From: Lentibacillus kapialis | Lineage (GTDB): Bacteria; Bacillota; Bacilli; Bacillales; Amphibacillaceae | Assembly: GCF_014646635.1 (NCBI RefSeq) | Contig: NZ_BMNQ01000028.1 | Span: forward strand, 1 to 34,881 | Reading direction: 5' to 3' | Length of the DNA stretch: 34,881 bases | Part shown: piece after piece, positions 23,973-32,800 of the stretch | Numbering within the stretch: the stretch's first letter is position 1 | Layout: each line of letters begins with the position of its first letter | The notes under the pieces: model-generated | Database searches by the model: none | What the model saw: the letters and a program-made list of their open reading frames with translations, nothing else | What the model was told of the DNA's origin: nothing | Program-made: the position numbers and the translations under genes

Positions 23973-24575
23973 CTACTCTGCTATCCCTTCAAACGTCCAT
24001 GTGAGTTCCAGCTTGTCACCTTGAAATTCATTTTGCTCCTGCCTATTGTCAATAAATTCGAATTGCACATCGAGTTTATCAGTGTCACCGGCATTTAATC
24101 CCCCGTGCTCTTCGAAATAGGGAATAAATACCTTGTTGCTAACCGTATCAGGGGTCATATTTTCTAAATCATGCAATGTGGTTTTATATATGATTTGATC
24201 GGATGACCATTTTTTAAGCATGGATTTATCTTGGTTCCACATAAAATTGACCCGGATATACCTACCAAAATCTTCAGCGTTATCGCCTTTTACATCATGT
24301 ACTGTATAGTTTGTTCTCAATGCAATCTCCCTGATATCTGCCGCCCCGTCATTATGTAGGGAGAATGAACGTTTCACTGTATCACCGGGTTTAAGATTAG
24401 CCACATCAATAATCGTTGATGTACTTGTACTAAGATCGATTTTCCCGGACGGGGATGCCATGCCGGACTCGGCGTCCCCCCACCCCCAAATATACGCGTA
24501 GGTAGGTGCTCCAACAAGTGACAAACCTAATACAGCAGTGGCGGCTCCTAACATGAGTTTACCTTTAATCCCCAC
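23973..24575 (-). CDS. tasA: TasA/camelysin family fibre protein (copy 1)
   Basis: TasA/CalY-type secreted protein of 200 residues, the subunit class that forms biofilm fibres. The start is GTG 24575 after AGAGGG; the product begins GIKGKLMLGAATAVLGLSLV. The signal region ends APTYAYIWGWGDAES, where TYAY matches SipW substrates but the usual FxD is replaced by a Trp/Gly-rich stretch. The mature domain shows the family's landmarks: IIDVANLKPGDTVKRSFSLH, GDNAEDFGRYIRVNF and FQGDKLELTWTFEGIAE. It is first in the operon with tapA and sipW and is a paralogue of 29155-29742. Confidence 0.88.
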   Translation of the reverse strand: MGIKGKLMLGAATAVLGLSLVGAPTYAYIWGWGDAESGMASPSGKIDLSTSTSTIIDVANLKPGDTVKRSFSLHNDGAADIREIALRTNYTVHDVKGDNAEDFGRYIRVNFMWNQDKSMLKKWSSDQIIYKTTLHDLENMTPDTVSNKVFIPYFEEHGGLNAGDTDKLDVQFEFIDNRQEQNEFQGDKLELTWTFEGIAE

Positions 24576-24630
24576 TTCATCCCTCTTCTCGTAAAAAACT
24601 GCATGCATATTAATATTCTATCAATTCATA

Positions 24631-24660
24631 ATACTATAACGTTTTAACCTTATAGTACAA
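24631..24660 (-). promoter_or_regulatory. Promoter/operator of the tasA-tapA-sipW operon
   Basis: A perfect inverted repeat TACTATAA-N10-TTATAGTA (24632-24639, 24650-24657) coincides with a likely minus-strand promoter: TTGTAC (-35, 24660 down to 24655) and TAGTAT (-10, 24636 down to 24631), 18 bp apart. A dimeric repressor bound here would cover both boxes. The binder is unknown; it does not look like a SinR box. Confidence 0.55.
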
Positions 24661-24727
24661 TAGATTGCGATGGTTGTCCATCCTGTATGAAAATAATTCC
24701 AATCCTTAGCTGCTTGTAAAAAGACTG

Positions 24728-24781
24728 GGAGTCTTGGACATAACTAAGATATACAATGCTAAGGGTTTTGTCCAAGCCTCC
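24728..24781. repeat. Hairpin element with 17-bp imperfect inverted repeat
   Basis: Arms GGAGTCTTGGACATAAC (24728-24744) and GTTTTGTCCAAGCCTCC (24765-24781) pair at 15 of 17 positions across a 20-nt loop. No gene is present. It resembles short palindromic elements or IS termini scattered in Bacillaceae genomes (from memory). Confidence 0.55.
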
Positions 24782-24937
24782 TAGAGGTGAGTCAATGAAT
24801 ATATACTTAAGACGCTGTTGTCATAAATCTACTGGCAAAACAAGTCATATCTACCAGCAGCACTTTTTGAATGAAATGCGGACATTCACCAACTCACCAC
24901 AATATTAGAAAAACTCGACATTCACCTCGTCTTATAG

Positions 24938-25151
24938 TGCATGTTCAAAAAGGAGGATAAAAAGGATCAAGAAGTTCGAGACGGCGCAGTTTCGAGCATC
25001 GAAAGGGTGTGCCTTTAGATACATGAGCACAAGTAATGCTACCCTGAATCCGCTTCGCACGCAGGAAAAGTGTTTTTCTTTTCCAAGGAGCGGAGAAACA
25101 AGCCAACGAAGAAATTCGAAGTGTCATGTTTACCGGACTTTTTGAACAACC
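24938..25151. mobile_element. 214-bp MITE-like element with 8-bp target duplication
   Basis: A non-coding element is flanked by identical 8-bp direct repeats TCTTATAG (24930-24937 and 25152-25159). Its ends carry inverted TGTTCAAAAAG (left, from 24942) and CTTTTTGAACA (right, to about 25148). It lacks a transposase and so must have been mobilised in trans. An 8-bp duplication suggests families such as IS6 or IS1595 (inference). It lies between the fibre operon and the GH84 gene. The remaining bases, 25160-25332, show no gene I can support. Confidence 0.72.
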
Positions 25152-25332
25152 TCTTATAGCGAATGCCGAAGTTTTCTTATAAGGTCACCCATCATTTATA
25201 CTTTCTGACGTTACAAAACAGCCAGTCTTTTTATTCGTTCTGCTGCATTTCCCATTTCTTCAACATGTGTTTTTATGACAATCTTCAACCACTGCACTCT
25301 AATCTCAATTAACGAAAAGTAATCGTTTGGTT

Positions 25333-28300
25333 TTATTGCCATTCTGCTGTCAACGTATTCGCTGCTTCATTCAATGCCTCATATGCCATATCTGAAATCT
25401 TTTTTTGTTTCTGATAGTGAGTAGCCATTTGTCCAAATGTCTTCATATGTTTTACAACTTTTGCAGCATTCTCTTGTCTTTCATAGCGCTCGACTGCTGT
25501 TAAATGCATCTGTAGCTTGCGAACCGTGCTGTCATCGGTTATCTCTCCGTCATCGGCAAACGCTTTAACCATTGCTTTTACATCCGCAACGGTTTCAGCT
25601 GCTGGTTGTTCCGCTGTTGCTACTGGAATGATTTCATGAATTTGCGGCTTCACATCCCCATCCCATGCCACATTAATTTGCAGGACGTGCTCATAGCCGG
25701 ATGTATCCAGTTCGGTCAGCGATTCTGACAAACTGCCGACGTCATGCCAGCCATCTGTATCCCGTATCGAAACCTCCGCATTAGCTATAGTTTGCGGGTT
25801 TTGCAGGATCATAACCTTGCTGAGTTCTGTTTCCTGTGACAGCTTATAATTTAGCTGTCCCGCCTGCGAATCTCCTTCAGGGGTATAGAATGTCGATAAC
25901 TTGCCGTCTATTGCTAAAGCTGCTTCGTTTTCATTTGCACCCTTTGGATCAGCTTCGACTGCAAGATTCTCCGGTCCAGGTTTCGCCATGCCTTCATTGA
26001 CGATAATTTCATTCAGGGCCAGCCACACATTATGGTTGTCAGTAGAGACAAGCCGGATATAACGTGCTTGTTCACCGCCAACTTGCACACGTTTATAACG
26101 GTATGGCACTTCGTGATCCGGAAAATTCAGACTACGATCACCAGGGTCATCAAACGTATGGATTGTTGTCCAGTTGTCACCATCTTTAGAAATTTGCAAG
26201 TCACCCTGACGAAAATAATCCCCTTCACCGTCATCAATCGCAACAGCAACATCATTGATATTCACCATGCCGCCCATGTCAACCTGTACATATTTTCCTT
26301 TGTCCTGCATACCGCCGAACCATGTCTTCGTGTTCAGATTGCCGTCAAATAGATTCTCGGCTTTACCTTCGTAAACACTATCATAGTTATGTGTCACGGA
26401 TGATTCGACAAACGTGTTCCGTTTTATTTGCAGCGTGTCTAAATCAAATGTTATTTCCTCATCTGTCTTGTTCACCAGCCGCACGTACGACGCATTTGGA
26501 TATGGCGCTTCGGCTGTGATCTCTTGCCACTCCACACCATTTTCCGACACCTGAAGCGTTGCATCAGTCGTACTGCGATCCAGCTGAACAGAGCTGATTT
26601 TTTCAATTCCCGGCAATGCGATTCCGATGTACGCTGATGGCTTCAACGTGATACCATTGAGGTCTTTTAATGTCGCCATTGTTTTTGTACCTTTTATTTC
26701 TGTTTCTTTTAAGCTATCAACATTTGTATAAACGTTTGCCTCTTCCTTATTCGCATTTACGGTAAATTCCCTGATGGCTGTCCAAAGATCCGGTTTACCG
26801 CCCGGTACGCCGGCATGTGTCAGCCGGTAACGCACATAGCGTGCTTTGACATCGAGATTGTCCGCGTCCACTTTATAACCGGAGCGTTCATCGCCGATTG
26901 CGGTCCAGTTTTCACCATCTTTCGAGTATTCCAGAACGCCCCTCTGGAAAATATCGTGGTCGTTATTGTTCCTTCCCTGCAAGATATGCACCTCGGTCAC
27001 AGGAATCGTTTTTCCTAAATCAACGCCATACCAGTCGCCGTTTTTCTGTAGTGTTTTAATATACACCAGCGTTTCCGGATCACCGTCGACCATATTATTC
27101 AAGTTGGAATAATTATACGATGTCATCGGAATGTTTGAAGCTGCATCCGGATCGATAGATGTATAGATTTTTGCGTCGAGTTTGTTAATCAACTCATTGG
27201 CAAACGGAACCAGTCGCTTAGCGCCTGCTTCCACCGTCACATCCGGGGAGTTAAGCTTTTCAATCGTAAATGTTTTTGATTTAGCCATAGCTTCTGACGC
27301 TTTTCCGAGTGCTTCCCATGCAGCATTTTTATCATCCTGATTAAGTGCCAGCACAGATTTCACGACCTGTTTATCTGCCTTAACAACGTTACGCAAACTG
27401 TTGAGCCATGGATTGATTTCCTCAACCATTTGTTCGTTGGTACTTTTTTCACGGAAGCCGCTTATAGCTGCCAATATTTTGTCAAATTCATCCATAAGCT
27501 TCTGACCCGTTTCGTCAGTCGCTTTATCATTGGAAAACCTTTCTAAAAACGTATTCAATTCCTTCTTGATATTTTCTGATTCCCCAAGTACAAGACCGTG
27601 TGTACTTGGGGATGGATCACTCACATGATAGGCAATCGTCTTCAATTCCGACGCAGCATTTGGCGCAACGTATTTAAACGAGTCAAGCCAGCTTTGTTTA
27701 TCATCGAAATCGTCCACATTCCACGTGTAATCCGCGACAGCAAACAGCGCGATTTTCGATAATTCCGCCCAGCGCATCGGATTGGAAACAACGCCTGCAA
27801 TGTTATGAGTGCCTGGTTGCAATACCTCGCCTTTACCAAGCATCAGCCTGGAATTCACATAATCGTTGACTGGCCAGTTCAGCCAGACAAACGGATCACG
27901 TCCAGTGATATCTTTTACCCATTGCATGTCTTCTTCATTAACCGTTCCTGCAACACCACTGCCGGTCCACATGAATTCCACGCTTTCCGGTACATTACGT
28001 AATGCTTCAAGGTAAGGCTTTCCTTGCTCACCAGTCCACGCCTGGTTGTAAAATGGCGGTGTATACACCAATGGCTTGACATCGCCTTTTTCTTCAACCC
28101 AATTCGCAATATCAGTGATTAATTTAACGTGTTTATCCTTGTTCTCCAGTGCCTGTGCGGTACTGATATCGTCCATAAACAGCGCAAATTGCCGTACACC
28201 TGCACCATAAACCTGATCCAATTTGGCAAGCAGCGTATCGATTTCTTGATCATAGTTGTCCCAGTCGATCATGTTAAAACCGGGATGGATTGCCCAAATA

Positions 28301-29067
28301 AATTCCGTTTTCGTCTCATGTCCGGTTTGGGCAAGTTCCTCGATTTTTGCCAGTTCATCTTCCGGATAAAGTTTGCGCCACTGGCTGTTATGGTATTTTT
28401 CATCTTTTGGACCGTAGATATAGGCGTTCATCTTGATCTTACCGCCGTATTCCATTAAACTTTTGCGCGATTCGTGTGACCACGGGAAGCCGTAGAAGCC
28501 TTCAATAAAACCGCGCCACTTGGTATCAGCGTAGTCCTCATACTGCATCGAATGAATTTGTTTGCCGGAAAGCTGATCGATAATCATTTTCAACGTTTCC
28601 AGTCCATAGTAAGTCGAATCGCCATCTTTGCCGAGGAGGGCAATTGTTCCGTTTTCCTCAAGCTTTTTATCGATTCTCAAAACATACGGATCGATTTCAT
28701 TGAAAATAGCGGCATCATAATCAATGTTTTCACTAACGTAATGATCAACATAGCCATTTGATCCTTTTGTTCCAAGTAAGATGTTTGTCTTGCCGGAGAC
28801 AACATGGTCCGATGTTGTTGCCGTAATCGACTTAGAGGCAAGAATCTCCTGCAGTAAATCCTTTGTTGGTTGATCAATGTCATCTTCCACCACAAGGTTC
28901 ACGTCATCTGTCACGGTAAAATTTGTGCCTAAGTCCGTTTCGTTTTGCGGCAGCGGGTATATGTCATATTGTGATTTCCCGTTGCCCTCAGCCGCACTGA
29001 CAGATGTACCGAACAACGGTAAAGCAATCAGCGCTAACATGAATAATACAGCCTGCCATTTTTTCAA
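25333..29067 (-). CDS. Secreted GH84 beta-N-acetylglucosaminidase/hyaluronidase with CBM32-like modules
   Basis: Large secreted glycosidase of 1244 residues removing beta-linked HexNAc from glycans. A signal peptide (KKWQAVLFMLALIALPLF then GTSVSAAEG) precedes an N-terminal domain (about 35-180), then the GH84 barrel (about 185-480) starting WRGFIEGFYGFPWSHESR. The catalytic aspartate pair lies in FALFMDDIS at residues 299-300, close to Asp297/298 of Clostridium NagJ. A helical region (about 490-640) and two F5/8-type (CBM32-like) modules follow (WYGVDLGKTIPVTEVHILQG at about 680-700; VDMGGMVNINDVAVAIDDGE at about 950-970). The last 85 residues form a helical domain shared with the GH101 enzyme. 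TTG 29067 is preferred to GTG 29076 because GGGAGG lies nine bases upstream. Confidence 0.9.
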   Translation of the reverse strand: MKKWQAVLFMLALIALPLFGTSVSAAEGNGKSQYDIYPLPQNETDLGTNFTVTDDVNLVVEDDIDQPTKDLLQEILASKSITATTSDHVVSGKTNILLGTKGSNGYVDHYVSENIDYDAAIFNEIDPYVLRIDKKLEENGTIALLGKDGDSTYYGLETLKMIIDQLSGKQIHSMQYEDYADTKWRGFIEGFYGFPWSHESRKSLMEYGGKIKMNAYIYGPKDEKYHNSQWRKLYPEDELAKIEELAQTGHETKTEFIWAIHPGFNMIDWDNYDQEIDTLLAKLDQVYGAGVRQFALFMDDISTAQALENKDKHVKLITDIANWVEEKGDVKPLVYTPPFYNQAWTGEQGKPYLEALRNVPESVEFMWTGSGVAGTVNEEDMQWVKDITGRDPFVWLNWPVNDYVNSRLMLGKGEVLQPGTHNIAGVVSNPMRWAELSKIALFAVADYTWNVDDFDDKQSWLDSFKYVAPNAASELKTIAYHVSDPSPSTHGLVLGESENIKKELNTFLERFSNDKATDETGQKLMDEFDKILAAISGFREKSTNEQMVEEINPWLNSLRNVVKADKQVVKSVLALNQDDKNAAWEALGKASEAMAKSKTFTIEKLNSPDVTVEAGAKRLVPFANELINKLDAKIYTSIDPDAASNIPMTSYNYSNLNNMVDGDPETLVYIKTLQKNGDWYGVDLGKTIPVTEVHILQGRNNNDHDIFQRGVLEYSKDGENWTAIGDERSGYKVDADNLDVKARYVRYRLTHAGVPGGKPDLWTAIREFTVNANKEEANVYTNVDSLKETEIKGTKTMATLKDLNGITLKPSAYIGIALPGIEKISSVQLDRSTTDATLQVSENGVEWQEITAEAPYPNASYVRLVNKTDEEITFDLDTLQIKRNTFVESSVTHNYDSVYEGKAENLFDGNLNTKTWFGGMQDKGKYVQVDMGGMVNINDVAVAIDDGEGDYFRQGDLQISKDGDNWTTIHTFDDPGDRSLNFPDHEVPYRYKRVQVGGEQARYIRLVSTDNHNVWLALNEIIVNEGMAKPGPENLAVEADPKGANENEAALAIDGKLSTFYTPEGDSQAGQLNYKLSQETELSKVMILQNPQTIANAEVSIRDTDGWHDVGSLSESLTELDTSGYEHVLQINVAWDGDVKPQIHEIIPVATAEQPAAETVADVKAMVKAFADDGEITDDSTVRKLQMHLTAVERYERQENAAKVVKHMKTFGQMATHYQKQKKISDMAYEALNEAANTLTAEWQ

Positions 29068-29115
29068 ATGGTCCACCCTCCCTGTTTGAAATACATCTTA
29101 CAGCTATTAGAGAAC

Positions 29116-29144
29116 TTAGAGAGAGCACGACATGCTCTCTCTAA
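29116..29144 (-). terminator. Perfect 12-bp stem-loop after the TasA-like gene
   Basis: TTAGAGAGAGCA and TGCTCTCTCTAA (29116-29127, 29133-29144) pair perfectly with a 5-nt loop, directly after the TasA-like stop and before the GH84 ribosome site. There is no strong U-run, so partial termination or protection of the upstream mRNA is likely. Confidence 0.65.
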
Positions 29145-29154
29145 ATTCATCCAA

Positions 29155-29742
29155 CTATTTTTCCTCGCCTTCACCTTGTTCTGCGTTAAACGTCCAGTTA
29201 AGCTGAAGCGAGTCACCCTGGAACTGGTTTTGATCTTCGCCGTTGTCGATGAATTTAAACTTCACAACCAAGTCATCCCGCGAACCTGATTCAAGACCCT
29301 GTTCGCCAAATTCAGGATAGAAAATACTTTCATTGACTGCTTCCGGTGACATGTCTTTCAGATCGGCAAGTGTTGTTTCAAACACTACTTCGTCTGTCTT
29401 ATCTGCGTTGTACAGAAATTGCACCTGGATATGTTCGCCGAAGTCGCCGGTATTATCACCGTTTGCATCGTTCACCATGTAATCCGTCTCCAAGTACACT
29501 TTCCGGATATCCATCGTGCCACCATTTTGCAGTTCAAAATCACGTACGATTTCATCACCCGGCGCCAATTCGTCCACATCCACAATGGTTGTTGGATCAA
29601 CGGATAGATCAAGTGTGCCCGCTGCGAATGTATTTTGTGTTTGTTCACTGTCGCTGAAGTACGCATATGTACCTCCACCGATTAATGACAGTCCCAATGC
29701 CGCCGACATAATGCCCATTCCCATTTGCTTTTTGATACCCAA
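29155..29742 (-). CDS. TasA/camelysin family protein (copy 2), between GH101 and GH84
   Basis: TasA/CalY-like protein of 195 residues. TTG 29742 is the start, preceded by AAGGAGGAC; the product begins GIKKQMGMGIMSAALGLSLI. The signal region ends GGGTYAYFSDSEQ, a textbook SipW site. Landmarks shared with copy 1 are TIVDVDELAPGDEIVRDFEL, GDNTGDFGEHIQVQF and FQGDSLQLNWTF. An ATG at 29823 in frame would add 27 residues before the signal peptide and has no good ribosome site. The gene is framed by stem-loops at 29778-29813 and 29116-29144 and lies between two glycosidase genes on the same strand, so it is probably co-transcribed with them. Other camelysins act as proteases or adhesins, so fibre formation is not certain. 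Confidence 0.88.
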   Translation of the reverse strand: MGIKKQMGMGIMSAALGLSLIGGGTYAYFSDSEQTQNTFAAGTLDLSVDPTTIVDVDELAPGDEIVRDFELQNGGTMDIRKVYLETDYMVNDANGDNTGDFGEHIQVQFLYNADKTDEVVFETTLADLKDMSPEAVNESIFYPEFGEQGLESGSRDDLVVKFKFIDNGEDQNQFQGDSLQLNWTFNAEQGEGEEK

Positions 29743-29777
29743 AATGAAGTCCTCCTTAAAATGTTGTATATTTTGGA

Positions 29778-29813
29778 GCTTCCCTAAGACTGATCTTACT
29801 GCCTTAGAGAAGC
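29778..29813 (-). other. Stem-loop between GH101 and the TasA-like gene
   Basis: Arms GCTTCCCTAAG (29778-29788) and CTTAGAGAAGC (29803-29813) pair at 10 of 11 positions, the odd one being a G-U pair in RNA. No U-run follows on the minus strand, so an mRNA processing or stability role is more likely than termination. Confidence 0.5.
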
Positions 29814-29827
29814 CGTTAGCCATGATC

Positions 29828-32800
29828 TTATTTCCACTTGTCTATTACAGCTTCAGTCCCTTGCTTAAGGGTGTTATACGCCTTTTCGGAAATCATCTCT
29901 TTTTCCTTGTGATGATCCAGCAGTTTTTCAAAACCGTTCATATGCTTAACAACTTTTGCTGCTTCCTCTTTCTCTTCAAATCGTTCAACTGCCATGAGAT
30001 GAACTTTCAGTGAGCGTGCAGCACCGTGATCAGTAAATGCATCATCTGCTTCGAATTGTTTTACAAGCTCCAGCAGATCGGACGCACTGCTTACCGGTGA
30101 TACTTGTTCGATACGGAGGTTGTCCAATATAAATGTCCCAGCGCCTGTGTCCATATTCACACTGGTGCCATCATTGAACAGACCGATATAGGTTTGTCCA
30201 TTTTCCGAACCAGTCACCGTAAATTCAGCTGTCTTGGTTTCGGTTGATGCTGCAAGTTTTTCATTCAATTTCAACCCTTTTGCTTTATCAATTGAGCGGA
30301 CGTCAATTGCCTGATCACCGGATATAAAGCGGTACGAATCAGCGGTTGTCTGATAATCAAAACTCACTTTATACGATGTGCCGGATTCAAAATGGAAATG
30401 CTGTGGAATTGTCCGGTAAACAAGTCCGTTGTTTCCAGTGTTTACTTTTACCGACCAGTCGCCATCAATGACATCATCGATAACCTTTTTGCCTGCCCAG
30501 CCTTTTTGCGTATATGGCGCATGCAGTTCTGACAAATGAATACGATTGTCTTGGACCCCTTCTGTATTACCGATCACAAACGGGTAAATGCCCGATACGA
30601 CATTTTCAAAGTCCTGCTTAAAGACGGTATCTGACACATCATTATTTAATGATTGTTGCACAATCCGGATATCATCGAATGTCGTCTGACCTTTACCGGC
30701 CGTGCGTTTCAGTGTCAGTTGGGCCGTTTCATCTTTAGCCGTAAAGCTGACCTGCATTTTCTGCATCTTACTGTTGTAGCCATCGTTTGTCGCGTGTGAA
30801 TCAGCTTTGACATAATTCTTTTGTAAGCTTTTAAGCGTGTCATTGCTAACCTCTTTTTCGCCGCCGCTAATGGTAATGGATGCCTTCATATCACTGCCAT
30901 TTTCCACGTAGACTTCTGCCACATAGTCCTTGCCGGCTTCAAGATGGCTGAGTGTCCGGGTAACCGACGTATCTTTTGACGGACTGTCAAAGTTCAAATA
31001 GTAGTCACCGCTGCTTAAGTTGCGGGCATCGCCTTCTTTGTCGGTGCGAATAACACTGACTGCATCAGCATCTCCTTCAACAGTCGTTTTTTCATCATCG
31101 ATTGTTCCGGTATTGAAGCCTGAATCATGGATATGGTTGCCTGTGCTCCACTCATCAACTTCTACACCCTCATCATCACTTGCTGTTACAACGTATGGTG
31201 TCGCAGCTTCAGCGTTCAATGTTACCTGGTTGTCTTTAACGTCAATCGTTTGCTTATCTGTTCTGCCTTGATCCGTCAGCTTGTACACATTCACACGTGA
31301 GACATTGTTATATTCGTCCGGTAGTGTCCAGGTTGATTCACCACCCTCAGGGTTCCAGTGATAGAGTTTGTTTGAATCGGGGGTTTCACCTTCAAAGTTC
31401 TGCTCCACCCACGGGATCAAGTATGTGTTACCGTCAAGAACGACATTATCATTAAGTGTCATGATACGCTCTCTGGAGTTGTCTTTTCTGCGTACAACAA
31501 CTGTATCACCGTTATTTGGATCTTTTAACCTAATTTTCTTTGATAGATTTGTCTTGGTGGGATCCCCTTCTGTCTTCTCCCAATTCATCACATAATACTT
31601 TTGCAAAAACTTCGTCGGTACATTGGTATTAAACGTTTTACGGATAAAATGGTCAAAGTTCTTATCGGACTGCCAGCCTTCAAACCCGGCCAGTTCAAAT
31701 CCGCCAAGCAATGGATGATCAGCTGTACCGCCAGCTTCCGGCCAGTTCAGCACCCACGAATCTTTCTGGTGGTTACTGATAAAGCGAAGCACATCAGAGT
31801 TGATCCCCTTACTTGATGGACCACCATAGTTTTTATCAGTAGCCCAGTGCTGCCATGTCGAATAGTTGGCGACAGCGTCACCGAATTCTGATGACATCCT
31901 CCAGCCTCGGTTCATAATTTGTTCAGCGACGCGATTGGACTCCCACTGATCCTGATACCAGACATCCAAATAGATGAAGTCAAGTCCAGGTGCGGCTTCG
32001 TTCAAAGCGTCTAATCGTTTTCCGCGATTGCCTGAATAAAGGTCGCGCAGTTTATCAATGGTGTATGACTGATCAAGCCATCCCCAGCCTTTGGAACCCG
32101 GGCCATTGATCAGTTTTTCACTGAACGCATCTGCTTCAGGATACGATTCCTGTGCGTTAATGTGCACGCCAAATTCGGTATTGAATGTGTGACCTTGTTC
32201 AATCAAGGTATTTAAATCCGATACGCCACCCATACGCTGCCCCACATCGCCATAATCAGGGTGAGCACTGTCGTGACCTTCACTTCCGTAACCTTTTAAT
32301 AAAACAGCTTGTCCCAGACCATCCGTCGCAAGCGCCACTTTTTTCACATTATCGAGCGTTTTCAAAAATGGCTGCTGTGCCTGAGAACCGAAATTCATAG
32401 CAATACGCATACCAACGTTGTTATTGACATTTTTCCAACCTTTAATGTCCTGCATAATGTCACGATATTCAATTGCTGCATCCTGCCAATCGATTTCCTG
32501 ATCATTGTTGGTGTCTTCCGCAATGGCTATTTTAATCGTCGGTTTGTTGGAAGACGGCTCCGGCATGAACTCACGATGATAGTACAATTTATTGGAGCTT
32601 ATTCCCATTGCTTTTATACCATCTGTATTTTCATAACGGTTTGCCAAAAGTTTTTTGTAACCGTTAACTTCAGAACTTGACCAGACACCTGCACTCAGCT
32701 CATCATTTGATAAAAATGCCGTGTAGTATCCCGTTGACGTTCCTACGTCTTCCATAGATGAATCAACTGTCACCATTTTATCGCCCGGTTTGGTAACATC

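Noticed and set aside
24945-25127. 60-codon ORF on the minus strand
   Set aside because: It lies wholly inside the MITE-like element, has no ribosome site, and is best seen as chance coding in a repeat.
25206-25332. Short reading frame after GH84 (ends in RIKRLAVL)
   Set aside because: About 40 codons with no start signal and no recognised family; possible relic but unsupported.
29743-29823. 27-residue extension of the second TasA-like protein
   Set aside because: It would precede the signal peptide and overlaps a stem-loop; TTG 29742 follows AAGGAGG.
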